Part shown: in pieces, positions 44,612 through 54,654 of the stretch | Layout: the number at the start of each line of letters is the position of its first letter | Numbering within the stretch: the stretch's first letter is position 1 | DNA from: Heyndrickxia camelliae | GTDB taxonomy: Bacteria > Bacillota > Bacilli > Bacillales > Bacillaceae_C | DNA length: 64,000 nt | Reading direction: 5' to 3' | Assembly (NCBI RefSeq): GCF_002844575.1 | Contig: NZ_PIQO01000007.1 | Location: 117,885 to 181,884, forward strand | Made by a program: the position numbers and the translations under genes | The notes under the pieces: generated by a model | Told to the model about the DNA's origin: nothing | Database searches by the model: none | Seen by the model: only the letters and a program-made list of their open reading frames with translations

Positions 44612-45085
44612 CTATTTCCTACATTTCCCTGTCAAAAACCATTTGTAAAATCCATACGAAAGGAACAGGGTCAACAAAAGGGATATCCAAGACAGATACC
44701 CATTCCAATGGATATACTCAATCAGGTCTGTATAGCGTAATATTAAAATTTCTATTGTGACAATGACGGAGGGAAAGGCAAGAGCGTATAAAAGTCGCCA
44801 TACAAGGCGCATTTGGGTTGGATAATAGATATTAAAAAGGACACTTATTACTGGGAATGCAAGAAACTCGAATGTGAAACTGGTTTGCACAGCATGGGCA
44901 AAGAAACGGCTTGGGTATGAGATTAACCTAAATTGGACTGCGGCAAGCCCAAGAATCCAAGATGGCAATTGCATGAACAGAAAACTAATCCAAGCATCAC
45001 GAATTTTATGTTTGGGAACGAAAAGGAAAAGTAAGAGGAAAGAAATGATCCATACTAAGGCTTCAATGATCGTATTAACGTTCAT
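44612..45085 (-). CDS. CBO0543 family membrane protein
   Basis: A 157-residue membrane protein of the CBO0543 family, common in spore-formers and of unknown function. About five hydrophobic segments are visible. The core pattern PKHKIRDAWISFLFMQ and QFRLISYPSRFF is shared with the neighbour at 45090, so the two are a tandem duplication with a four-base gap. ATG with AGGTGAGATC upstream. Confidence 0.82.
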   Translation of the reverse strand: MNVNTIIEALVWIISFLLLFLFVPKHKIRDAWISFLFMQLPSWILGLAAVQFRLISYPSRFFAHAVQTSFTFEFLAFPVISVLFNIYYPTQMRLVWRLLYALAFPSVIVTIEILILRYTDLIEYIHWNGYLSWISLLLTLFLSYGFYKWFLTGKCRK

Positions 45086-45089
45086 GATC

Positions 45090-45578
45090 TCACCTGTGTA
45101 TCATTTTTAGATTTCTTAAAAAACCAAACTGTAAACCATAAGGAACCCAAATTGAATAAAATAGAGAGTATAAAAATTGATGGATGACACTCCAATGAAT
45201 ATATCTCTTTAAATCTGTAAATTTTTCCACAGAAAAATCATATAGGCCAATGATAACGGAAGATCCAAGAATAAAGAACAATTGAATATACCATTTCTGC
45301 TGAAAAGGATATAGGAAATAATAGATTACGGAAACAGCTGGAAAAATGGTGAAATCATTAAAAAAATCTTGTGTGGTCGCTTTTGGAAAAATTCGAAAAG
45401 GGCTTTTAAGCAAGTGGTATTGAGCCAAAATAACCCCTGTGCCCCAAGTTAAGGTTTGAAAAAAAAGAAAGTTAATCCAAGCTTCTCGAATTCTGTTTTT
45501 CGGTACGATGAGGATTAGAAGAATCACGACGATGATAGAAGTGATTGTAATCCACGTAACATTTTGGGAGAAATTCAT
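45090..45578 (-). CDS. CBO0543 family membrane protein
   Basis: A 162-residue paralogue of the preceding gene product. Shared features are PKNRIREAWINFLFFQ, AQYHLLKSPFRIF, and five to six membrane helices. It is first in the two-gene operon. ATG start. No function is known. Confidence 0.82.
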   Translation of the reverse strand: MNFSQNVTWITITSIIVVILLILIVPKNRIREAWINFLFFQTLTWGTGVILAQYHLLKSPFRIFPKATTQDFFNDFTIFPAVSVIYYFLYPFQQKWYIQLFFILGSSVIIGLYDFSVEKFTDLKRYIHWSVIHQFLYSLFYSIWVPYGLQFGFLRNLKMIHR

Positions 45579-45806
45579 AAACTAATATCTACCTTTTAAA
45601 TTTATTAATATGAACAATATTTCACAAAATGCAGGAAAGATATACAACATGGACTGTTTTTTACAAAAGATGTACTACAAAAAAATAGCGGATTTATTAA
45701 ACTGAACATCCAAACAAAATAACCCGCTCTTTTTCAAGGTTGAAATGTTGCGTATTTATATGGAACTATATTTTCATAAATGTTTCTGCCCATCCGTATA
45801 CACCTA
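45579..45806. other. Intergenic region
   Basis: About 230 bases between the CBO0543 pair and the decayed serine hydrolase. The CBO0543 promoter must lie here. No terminator of the pseudogene is clear. Confidence 0.35.
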
Positions 45807-47024
45807 TTAATTACATGATACAGGCTTCCCCTCTTCATCTACCTCAAAAACATAGGTATCATGGAGGAACTCTCTTTTAAACTCGTTTTCTTTTATCGGT
45901 GAAATTTTGAATTTATACAGAACTCCGTACATCTTTGGGACAGTAACAAAAGGCACATTCCTCCATGTAAACGATAGGATTTTGTGTTCATTTGCATAAT
46001 CTCCTATGTACTTGTCCAGCTTTATTAGCCTCTCTTCTATTACAAATTCTTTTATTAACTCCACTTTCTTGCCATTTACAATCCCAGCCAAATCGTGGCA
46101 AATCTTACTTACTGGAGAAATATTGATATTACTTAAAGCAATGACAACTGTATCATTGGATATATCTAAATAGAAGTAATTCACAAATCCATTAATGTCT
46201 CCAAAATGACTTACAACATCATCGATAAACAAAGCCAAAGCCATATCCGCCTTTATGTGCGGAAAACATTTCTGCCTGCAATTCTCTGTGTATCAATTCA
46301 CTGTTAATTAACGCTTGGCTCCATTTATATAAATCTTCAATTGTAGAATACATCCCGTATGCACCTTGCGGGAAGGACATATCCACAAATTCGGTGTGAA
46401 TGATTTTTTCCCAAACCGTATAGCCTTCTGCACGATTTTTTAAAATTTCACGTCCTGTGTCTACACCAGAGTTATTCATACCAAGTTTGGTAAATATATT
46501 TTCTCTTAAGAAATCTTCGTAACGAAGACCTGACCTTTTTTCAATGATTGCCGTTAATACTAGATAACCAGAATTACTGTACTCCATCTCCTCACCCGAT
46601 TAAACTTTAATGGTAAAGGTTTAAAAGTTTCCACCATCTTTGCCAACTCTACTGGAAGACGCATCGTTTTATCCCAGTATTCAGGGGATGATGTGAAATT
46701 TGGAATCCCTGACGTATGGGTTAATAAATGATAAATAGCTATAAGGTTTCCATTTGGAAAGTCTGGCAATACAGTATCTATCGTATCGTAAATACTCAAC
46801 CTCCCTTAATCATGAAGAATTAGGATTGCCATTGCTGTGAATGCCTTTGTCAAGGAGCCAATTCGCAATTTTGTGGAGGACGTATTAGGGATATCATGGT
46901 TATAGACTGCATATCCGTATCCCTTGCTTAATAGTACTTCGCCTTTCTTCGCGACTAAAACAGCCCCATTAAAGTATCGGTGTCGATCCAACATCTCCAT
47001 ATATTTATTTAAAATTTCCCCCAT
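45807..47024 (-). pseudogene. Decayed class C beta-lactamase-like serine hydrolase
   Basis: Four adjacent fragments on the minus strand join into one serine hydrolase of the penicillin-binding-protein/class C beta-lactamase type, about 405 residues. The nucleophile SLTK is in the first piece, YSN in the third; HTSGIPNF, GAYGMYSTIEDLYKW and FGDINGFVN lie between. There are three lesions. An ochre stop at 46808-46806 replaces a Gln codon, with the frame open on both sides. One base is missing near 46596 (FNPGEE expected). One base is added near 46228 in a T-run (FVIDDV expected). It begins at ATG 47024, behind AAGGTGG. The gene cannot make an active protein. Confidence 0.85.
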
Positions 47025-47161
47025 TTTTAAACGTACCACCTTACAGAATATTTTCATAAATTGTACCATGACAAAAAGAGACATTGTTTATCCTAGAAAA
47101 TATTTGGTATCATTATGTTCATTAGGACCATTAATAATATTAGAAGTAAGAGGGCGGACAC

Positions 47162-47920
47162 ATGCTTCAGCAATTTGGATTTTCACAATATGAAAGTAAG
47201 GTATATGAATCTCTTTGTACTAGCAATGAGCCACTCGATGCCACTTTAATCGTAAAATATTCAGGCGTCCCTAAAGCAAAAGTATACGAAGTTTTGACTC
47301 GGCTGTTGGAAAAAGGGATGATATTAGATTCGATATCCGATAAGAAAAAGCTATACACCGCATTGCCATTAGAGGCTGTTATTGAAATGTTAACGAAAGA
47401 CTTTCAAAAGAATATTGATAATCTTAAGCAATATAATTATAAAAAAACGCTAAGTGATGACAGGGTATGGAGTTTAAAATTGGATACATCCATCCTCTCA
47501 CAAAGCAAGCAGCTTCTCCAGAATGCAAAAAACTCCATTCGTATTTCTGTTTGGAAAGAAGATTTTAACGAATATTTACCTATATTAATGGAAAAAGAAA
47601 AATTGGGAGTAAAAGTGGAAGTACTTGTGGTAGGAGAGGTAAAAGCACCACTGTCTTCTTTGTTTATCCTATCCCCTAATGAAGAACATCGCATGTTGGA
47701 GAAAAATCGTTTAATCGTTAGAGATGATGAAGAAATATTGTTTGCAGGCATGGAGGAAGGAGCTTGGCAAGCCATCTTAACGAAATCGAAGCCCCTGGTT
47801 AAATTTTTTGTAGAGTTTTTCTATCATGATGTTGCTCTGACTAAAATCACCAAAAAATACGAAGATACATTAATGAAGGATGAAGAAATCAAAAGCCTGT
47901 TAATGCGTCTCCGATATTAG
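47162..47920 (+). CDS. TrmB-family transcriptional regulator
   Basis: A 252-residue regulator. The N-terminal TrmB-type winged helix (residues 1-70) reads LQQFGFSQYESKVYESL...GVPKAKVYEVLTRLLEKGMI, followed by a coiled-coil region and a C-terminal effector domain with a phospholipase-D-like fold (about 105-215). Archaeal and Bacillus TrmB proteins respond to sugars; no transporter lies next to it on the same strand. The likely target is the convergent MFS gene or the remnant hydrolase, which is speculative. ATG start with AGAGGGC upstream. Confidence 0.85.
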   Translation: MLQQFGFSQYESKVYESLCTSNEPLDATLIVKYSGVPKAKVYEVLTRLLEKGMILDSISDKKKLYTALPLEAVIEMLTKDFQKNIDNLKQYNYKKTLSDDRVWSLKLDTSILSQSKQLLQNAKNSIRISVWKEDFNEYLPILMEKEKLGVKVEVLVVGEVKAPLSSLFILSPNEEHRMLEKNRLIVRDDEEILFAGMEEGAWQAILTKSKPLVKFFVEFFYHDVALTKITKKYEDTLMKDEEIKSLLMRLRY

Positions 47921-47946
47921 TGTAAGTTTTTTATTAAAAAAGAAAA

Positions 47947-48078
47947 AGAGGCTGGGACATAAGTAAACAAATCATTGATATCGGTTAAATCTACGAAAGC
48001 AAAAACGCATGAAATCAAGGTTTATAAATTTGATTTCATGCGTTTTTTTGATTTTTACTGAGTTATGTCCCAGCCTCT
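47947..48078. repeat. Nested inverted-repeat element, bidirectional terminator
   Basis: Outer arms of 16 bases (AGAGGCTGGGACATAA, 47947-47962, and its complement at 48063-48078) enclose inner arms of 18 bases (48001-48018 and 48030-48047, AAAAACGCATGAAATCAA and its complement). GAGGCTGGGACATAA-type hairpins recur between genes in Firmicutes. Here it lies between convergent genes and can stop both. Confidence 0.85.
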
Positions 48079-48088
48079 CTTTGCATAT

Positions 48089-49255
48089 CTAGAACTGATG
48101 ATTTTCTTGATTAACTTGAACAGAACTATTGATAGAAACAATAGCACATATAAGTGCAAAAACAACGAACAGTCCGCCTACCCAAGCATTATACAATACG
48201 GAAGTTTGACTTATCACAATCCCTCCAATGATTGAGCCGATTGCGATGCCAAAATGTAAGGCAGAATTATTTAAGCTTTGTTGAATGTCAGAGGAACCTG
48301 GCGATGATTCAATTAAATAATTTTGCTGTGCAGGTGTTATAGCCCAGCTTAACATGCTCCAAATCATCATAACAATGACAAAAAGTATGATAGAAAAAGT
48401 GACTTTTGGAAGTATTAGTAGAACAATGGCAAATACTGCGATAATCGATAGGATGCTTTTCTTTGACCCCCATTTATCTGCCATCCAACCTCCAACACCG
48501 CCTCCGATAACAGCCGATATTCCAAAGATAAAATAAAAAATACTTAACATATTCGAATTTAAATGCAATACAGATTTTAAAAATGGGGTTAGATAAGCGT
48601 ACAGCGTTAAATGCCCCGTTAAAAACAACAAGGAAGTTAATTGTGCAAACAAAATTTTGGGCTTTCTTAGCGTTTTTAATTGCTTCTGTAATGGAATTAC
48701 TGGTTTCGGCTCAATTTTCGATAAAAACAAGGAAACGCCTACCATTGAAATCAATGTAAGAATTGCAATAAATAAAAACGGTGATCGCCAACCTAAATGA
48801 TTCCCAATGACAAGTCCGATAGGCACCCCTAATACGAGAGAACCACTAACTCCCATGAAGATTATCCCAATTGCTCTCGCACGCAATTCCTTCTTTACAA
48901 TGCTTGCCGCGATGGTTACACATAATACGACTAAAAGAGATCCGCTTGCCGCGCAAATAATCCTCGATAGAAAAAGAAAGAAAAAATTTGGGCTTGTAAA
49001 AGCAACTAAGTTTCCAACAAAGAAGATAACAAGTGAGATTAAACTTAACTTTTTCCTTTCTACCTTTGCTGTTAATGTCAAAAGAACCGGACTGGCAATA
49101 GCAAATATAAGCGAGTAAACCGTTATAAGTTCCCCTGCTGTACCGATCGAAATATGAAGACCTTTGGCTATGATATCTAATATTCCACCAACAATTAACT
49201 CGGCCATTCCAACGACAAATGAAACAATGGCAAGTATATAAACTCGAAAATTCAA
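48089..49255 (-). CDS. MFS transporter (AraJ/YdhL-like)
   Basis: A 388-residue major facilitator with twelve membrane helices. The pattern FRVYILAIVSFVVGMAELIVGGILD in helix 1 and GWMADKWGSKKSIL in loop 8-9 is typical of the AraJ/YdhP sugar-efflux and drug-efflux group. Substrate unknown. ATG with AGAAAGAAGGGATATCTTGA upstream. It shares a terminator element with the trmB-type gene and may be its target. Confidence 0.85.
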   Translation of the reverse strand: MNFRVYILAIVSFVVGMAELIVGGILDIIAKGLHISIGTAGELITVYSLIFAIASPVLLTLTAKVERKKLSLISLVIFFVGNLVAFTSPNFFFLFLSRIICAASGSLLVVLCVTIAASIVKKELRARAIGIIFMGVSGSLVLGVPIGLVIGNHLGWRSPFLFIAILTLISMVGVSLFLSKIEPKPVIPLQKQLKTLRKPKILFAQLTSLLFLTGHLTLYAYLTPFLKSVLHLNSNMLSIFYFIFGISAVIGGGVGGWMADKWGSKKSILSIIAVFAIVLLILPKVTFSIILFVIVMMIWSMLSWAITPAQQNYLIESSPGSSDIQQSLNNSALHFGIAIGSIIGGIVISQTSVLYNAWVGGLFVVFALICAIVSINSSVQVNQENHQF

Positions 49256-49462
49256 GATATCCCTTCTTTCTGTTTAAAAAGTTACTACTAAGATAGTAAC
49301 CTCTAAACACAACAAAAACAAGCGAAAAAAATTTCTGCTATCTTTCTTTACACTGAAAATTTATCAGATGTCTATTTTGATTCATTTTACATTTTTTAAC
49401 ACAAAAGGAGTGAATAATACAATTTTATAGGAAAATACTTTTTATAAGGAGGTTAACATTTT

Positions 49463-50011
49463 ATGACAAATTTATTTGAATCCACTAAGGATTATCTTAA
49501 AACACTTGTCGATCATGAGGAGAAGAACCCGCTTCATGTTGGTGAAGTAAATCATATGTGGGTTCTGTTGACCATGATGGAAGAAGGAATTGGTGTTTAC
49601 CAAACGGGCTTAAATACAACAAATGATGATGATTTAATTCATGCCATCAGAAATGGAGAGCAACAATCGAAAGCAACTGCCCAACAAATAAGAATCTTTT
49701 TAAAAAAGGAAGGAATTCCACTTCCAGAAACATCGGCAGAAAAGCCGCAATCTGATCCGAATTCAGTTCCCCTTGGAGTAAAACAAACAGATGAAGAACT
49801 TGCTAATCTAGTATCTGCAAAAGTGGCTGCACAAATCACCTTAATTGGGCAAGCATTAGCCTGTTCTGTTAGAAATGATGTATGCGAACTTTTCTTAAAT
49901 ATTCAGTATGAACTTTTAAAATATGGCTCATCTTTTAAAACATTAATGAGAAGAAATGGGTGGATAAAGGTACCTCCCTACTATTATCCGCCGGGTGCTC
50001 CGATCAGTTAA
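49463..50011 (+). CDS. DUF3231 single-domain protein
   Basis: A 182-residue protein with one DUF3231 unit, sharing GEVNHMWVLL and the helical pattern with the double-domain protein at 19452. The acidic first half and the Pro/Tyr-rich tail ending YYYPPGAP are typical of spore or stress-associated members. No function is established. The ATG follows AAGGAGGTTAACATTTT. It is monocistronic. Confidence 0.8.
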   Translation: MTNLFESTKDYLKTLVDHEEKNPLHVGEVNHMWVLLTMMEEGIGVYQTGLNTTNDDDLIHAIRNGEQQSKATAQQIRIFLKKEGIPLPETSAEKPQSDPNSVPLGVKQTDEELANLVSAKVAAQITLIGQALACSVRNDVCELFLNIQYELLKYGSSFKTLMRRNGWIKVPPYYYPPGAPIS

Positions 50012-50225
50012 GATCTTCCCCGTCTTTTTATGTTAGTTATGTGTCTCGCGGTTTTTTTCTTCCGTGAGACCACTAATTCTCCTACCACCTTAATTGTCTT
50101 GTTAATAATCAAGAATATTCAAAATTAATTATTGATGGAATAACCAAAGTAAGATATATTTATATAATATTATCGATTAGTGACTAGTTTTTTTATCTAA
50201 AACGCAAACAATTGAGGTGTGTAAA

Positions 50226-51206
50226 TTGCGACCAATTTTCCTTGGTATTAGTGCAGCCTTCTTTTTTGCTTTCACCTTTATTCTGAATCAGGCAATGGAT
50301 ATATCTGGAGGAAGTTGGATATGGAGTGCTTCCCTGCGTTATATTTTTATGATTCCGTTTTTAATATGTATTGTCGCTTTGAGAGGAAATCTTAAAGGGG
50401 TATTCAAAGAATTAAAGGCGAGTCCTGGCAGCTGGCTGCTTTGGAGCTTTGTTGGATTTGGGCTTTTTTATACTCCCTTGTGCTTTGCAGCAGCTTATTC
50501 ACCAGGCTGGCTTATAGCTGGTACGTGGCAAATTACGATTATTTCAGGTACTTTGCTTACACCTCTTTTTTTTGAGACAGTACACACTGGACATGGTCCA
50601 TTAAAGGTAAGAGGAAAAATTCCTTATAAAGGATTAATTATGTCTCTTATCATCCTACTTGGGATTATCCTAATGCAATTGGAGCATTCCAAACATGTTT
50701 CCCTTAATAATATCCTACTCGGTGTAATCCCTGTACTTATTGCATCCTTTGCCTATCCTTTAGGAAATAGAAAGATGATGGATAATTGCATGGGACGTTT
50801 AGACGCTTACCAGCGTGTATTAGGAATGACCTTAGCAAGCTTGCCAGTATGGATTTTATTATCAATCTACGGTCTTTTTTCGGTTGGCATGCCAAGTGTT
50901 AGTCAAACGCTTCAATCGGGTTTAGTTGCGATTTGTTCAGGCGTTATCGCAACAGTGCTTTTTTTTAAGGCAACAGATTTGGTAAGAGGGAATATGCAAA
51001 GGCTTGCATCTGTAGAAGCAACCCAATCGATGGAAGTGCTTTTTACCTTAATAGGTGAACTAATTTTCTTATCCATCCCAAATCCTTCCGTTCTTTCATG
51101 GTTCGGCATGTTTGTTGTGATTATCGGAATGGTATTGCATAGCTATATGACGCAAATTACGAAGAAAAAACAATTTCTTGAGAATAAGCGAAATGTTAGG
51201 GCATGA
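50226..51206 (+). CDS. DMT-superfamily multidrug transporter (EmrE-like)
   Basis: A 326-residue membrane protein of the drug/metabolite transporter superfamily with about ten helices in two repeats. LGISAAFFFAFTFILNQAMDISGGSW is helix 1; the two halves each have a short loop with Trp and Gly. It probably exports a small compound. The TTG start at 50226 is chosen because GAGGTG lies six bases upstream; an in-frame GTG at 50217 overlaps that site. It is monocistronic. Confidence 0.84.
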   Translation: MRPIFLGISAAFFFAFTFILNQAMDISGGSWIWSASLRYIFMIPFLICIVALRGNLKGVFKELKASPGSWLLWSFVGFGLFYTPLCFAAAYSPGWLIAGTWQITIISGTLLTPLFFETVHTGHGPLKVRGKIPYKGLIMSLIILLGIILMQLEHSKHVSLNNILLGVIPVLIASFAYPLGNRKMMDNCMGRLDAYQRVLGMTLASLPVWILLSIYGLFSVGMPSVSQTLQSGLVAICSGVIATVLFFKATDLVRGNMQRLASVEATQSMEVLFTLIGELIFLSIPNPSVLSWFGMFVVIIGMVLHSYMTQITKKKQFLENKRNVRA

Positions 51207-51475
51207 GAAATGCATAAGGTTGATTGCCTTTATGATGGGATTATGGAAGGTTCGTGCACACCAGTTTGGTTAAGTATGGCAAAAAGGTGACTTTTCCATT
51301 CTATGGACAAAGGCTGCGTTATATCGTGTAAAATCAGGGATATCCTAGTATTTTACCGTTCATATCGAAACCTATGTCCGCAAAAGCCTGAATGAAGGCC
51401 GTTTTAAAGCATTAATAAAACATATCTTGCTTTATATAAACTATGCAGCAAATCCAAAAGGAACGGTTTTTATAG
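51207..51475. other. Intergenic region
   Basis: About 270 bases between convergent DMT transporter and the decayed regulator. No clear hairpin or gene. Confidence 0.35.
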
Positions 51476-52350
51476 TCAACGCTTTTCCTGTTGATTACGT
51501 AATATTATAAGGTGAACATACTGACCGGCAACTTTTTCGGTAACATGAATTTCAAAGTCATCATGGGAATGAACCGCTTTTCCGTCAACCTCTATAATAA
51601 TATCTCCGGTTTTTAATAAACTTGCTGCAGGAGTACCTTCTTTTACACAGACCACTTTCGTTCCTTTTATTGCTTTATCTTGAATTGTAGTGTGAAAAAC
51701 ACCAATCCAGCTTTTCCAGAAGGAAGAGCGAATGTCGCTGGATGTTTCCAGTACGCTTTTTAAATTCCGTATAAATTGATACGTTCCAAATGCCATATTA
51801 TCCATTCCGAAATGTCCAAGGTCTCCAATCCAAAGGCCTGTATATTCAATCGAAACTTTTGTACCATGATTATACTTTTCTAATGTCCAAATTGTAAGGC
51901 TGTGGTCATCCCCTTCGAATACAAGCTTTTCATTCTCGATAAATCCCTTGGTTTTACAACGGTAAGTTGAGTTCCAGCCATAATCGAAAAAAGTATCCCC
52001 ACCTGATTTTAATTCTAACTCACAAGATTTCGTTTCCCACTTATTTCGTTCACTCGGTATTGTTAATGCCGCCATATCTTTTCCGGTGTGACATTGATAA
52101 TAATTTCCCGTTTCAGCATTTCAAATTGTTGTTGATAAACTTCTCTGTTTAAACGATAGTAAACATATTTACCCAGTTTCCTTTCTTTGATTAAATCCTC
52201 CTCTTATAAAATGGTTATGTGTTTCTTTGTTGCTAGCTGTGAAATCGGATAGGCATCTACCAGTACTGATTGTGTTCGTTCACACTGTGATAGCATTTGC
52301 AAGATTCTTCGGCGATGAGGATCTGCCAATGCTCTGTATATGTCTGTCAT
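51476..52350 (-). pseudogene. Broken ArsR-SRPBCC-PDZ fusion regulator
   Basis: Read on the minus strand, the first 45 codons give an ArsR-type helix-turn-helix (IYRALADPHRRRILQML, then ISQLATKKHITIL). An in-frame TAA at 52206-52204 interrupts it where homologues have Lys or Glu. The frame continues through YYRLN and IIINVTPEKIW. Near 52070 one base is missing (WRALTIPSE expected). The remainder (51476-52075) is an SRPBCC/AHSA1 domain followed by a PDZ domain (GTPAASLLKTGDIIIEVDGKAV). Intact relatives are one fusion protein; here two lesions split it. The C-terminal 199 residues could still be translated from the internal ATG at 52075, but no ribosome site supports this. Confidence 0.8.
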
Positions 52351-52459
52351 TAGAACGTATGCCCCCTAACACCATCTATATTATATAACCTTATAGTTAT
52401 GTATTAGATACATTCGTATTATTTTTCAATATATTTTGATAATTATTATTTGAAAAAAG

Positions 52460-52479
52460 GCACAAGAAATTTCTTGTGC
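52460..52479 (-). terminator. Terminator of the histidine kinase gene
   Basis: A perfect palindrome GCACAAGAAA/TTTCTTGTGC is followed on the minus strand by CTTTTTTC. Confidence 0.85.
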
Positions 52480-52505
52480 TCTACCATAACGATCCGTAGA
52501 ATATC

Positions 52506-54340
52506 TTATTTAACCGGAAGAATAATTTCAATAATGGTACCATGCGGATCACTCCATATATGCATAGTGCCATGATGATTTTCGATGATTTGTTTGGAAA
52601 CCATAATGCCAAGACCAGTGCCATTTTCCTTTGTAGTAAAAAATGGCTGTCCGATTTTTTTTAAAAGTTCCTTTGGAATACCGCTTCCAGTGTCTTTAAA
52701 TAAAATCTTCACTTTATCTTTCCCATGATTTATCACTTCAATAGTTATCTTTCCACCATCTGGCATTGCCTCAATAGAATTTTTTAAGAGATTAATAAAG
52801 ACTTGTTTTAATTGATTTTCATCACATCTAATCATCAAGTTTTCACATTCATAGTAGGTGTTAATCACAATGTTTTTCATAATTGCATTAGTATCAATCA
52901 GCGCTTTCACATGTTCAATAATGACAGCTATGTCTTTCATTTCAAATTTCAAATCCTGAGGTTTGGAAAGAACTAATAATTCTGTAAGTATTAACTCGAT
53001 TCGATTCATTTCGGACTCTATGATATCAAAATAGGTTGTATGAGTATTTAGCTCGGATTGCATTAGCTGAAGGAAGCCTTTAATTGCTGTTAACGGATTT
53101 CTGACTTCATGAGCAATTCCCGCTGCTAATTGACCCGCTACAGATAATTTTTCCGAGTTTAGTAGTAGCTCTTGGGTCTTTTTCCGTTCTGTAATGTCTC
53201 GAATAATGATATGTTTAACTGGATGGTTTTGATAGATGGTTGTTATTCCCTTCATCTCAACATCCACTTCGCTTCCATCTAAACGAATAAGCTTATATTC
53301 GACGAATTCTTGGCTGTCTTTTCCCATATTTATTCTTTTAGAAGCAATGTCGTGAAAATCTGGATGTATGATATCCATCAAGGATTTCTGCAGGATTGCC
53401 TCTTTCGTACAAGCTCCAAGTAAATGGACACCTGTATCATTAATAAACATAATTTCATTACCCGATGCTAAAATAACTGCATCTGGTGAGTTCTCTACTA
53501 AATTCCGATAGGTCTCTTCCCTTTTCCTCACTTCATCTTCGGATATTTTTCTTTCGGTGATATCTCTTATAACACTAATTACTTCTATAATATCATCCGA
53601 ATCGGGATCCCTAACCGGTTTGAAAAGAGTTTCAACCCATATATATATTCCATCTTTTTTCTTCATTCGAAAAGTCGCTCTTCCATTTTCCCCTTTGCTG
53701 ATAACATCGTTGAGATTTTTTATCGCTCTCTTTTTATCATGATAATGAACATAAGAGAATTTATTTTGAGTGATTAATTCTTCCGGTTTATAGCCGAGGA
53801 TTTGTTCGCACGAAGGGGAAATATAAAGAAAATGTCCATCCAAGTCTGTTTTCACGATAATATCTAAAGAATTTTCGGTTAATAATTTATGAATTTCCTG
53901 TGTTCTTTTCGATTTTTGGCATTTCTTTCTTTTAAGGCTGTGATATCTTTCGCAATTCCATAAATCCCTACCACTTCGTCATTCACAACAATCGGGAGGG
54001 TTGTAACATTTAAATAAACATGATGTCCGCCTTTTGCAATTTTATAATCATGGTTTTGAACTTTTCCTTCGAACGCTTCATGAAAGTTTTGAAACACCCT
54101 ATGCAAATCATCTACCGGAACAAGCTTCTGAAAAGTTATTTCTCCTATTTGATCAACTTGAATACCCAAAATCTTCTCACAGGCAGGATTTATTTGGAGA
54201 AAATGTCCATCCAGGTCAAGAGCATATACTGCATCTTCATTTTCCATGAAAGTCGTCTCGTATCGAGGAAGATTTTCGTTTAAGTAGTTTTCTAGTAAAA
54301 TCCGCTTTTCCCTTTTTAAGGCAACAATAGAACTGTCCAT
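52506..54340 (-). pseudogene. PAS-domain sensor histidine kinase with a frameshift
   Basis: A KinE-like kinase of about 612 residues, split by a frameshift near 53905. The first piece (to 53879) holds one PAS domain (DLDGHFLQINPACEKILG). The second (from about 53900) has two PAS domains (DLDGHFLYISPSCEQILG and NSPDAVILASGNEIMF). Then come the dimerisation helix AAGIAHEVRNPLTAIKGF with the phosphorylated His, and the ATP-binding domain (N box DENQLKQVFINLLKN, G boxes DTGSGIP and GTGLGIMV). The lesion is one missing base in an A-run (AAT CGA AAA A... expected; the second frame reads KRTQEIHKLL upstream of the current ATG). Such kinases feed the Spo0A phosphorelay. The frameshift may be real, phase-variable or a sequencing error. 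Confidence 0.82.
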
Positions 54341-54654
54341 CTGTTTCTATTCAGTTCCTTTCTAGTGAGTTTATCCAAAAAATGAAATCACGTGTTTTTA
54401 ACTCTTTTTTATGTTGCTTATTCAACTATAAGGCTTTCTACGAAAAGCTCATTAGCATTTCTCCAACAAAAATAATCCTTTTATCCACTATTTACCTTTA
54501 TTGTAGATTTCGATTTCTATTTAATCAACTCATTTATTAATCTTATCTTCTATTATTTACCTATGACATTTAAAAGTAACAAAGAGTAATCCTTTTGTAA
54601 TCTTGTCTTAACCTTCGTATGTTATAACTTAACTACGGAAAGGGAGGTTACCCT
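54341..54654. other. Intergenic region upstream of the coiled-coil 3D gene
   Basis: About 310 bases between divergent genes. A weak WalR-like half-site pair (TGTAAT-N5-CTTAAC at 54596-54612) lies 43 bases before the 3D gene, matching 10 of 12 positions only loosely. No gene is evident. Confidence 0.35.
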
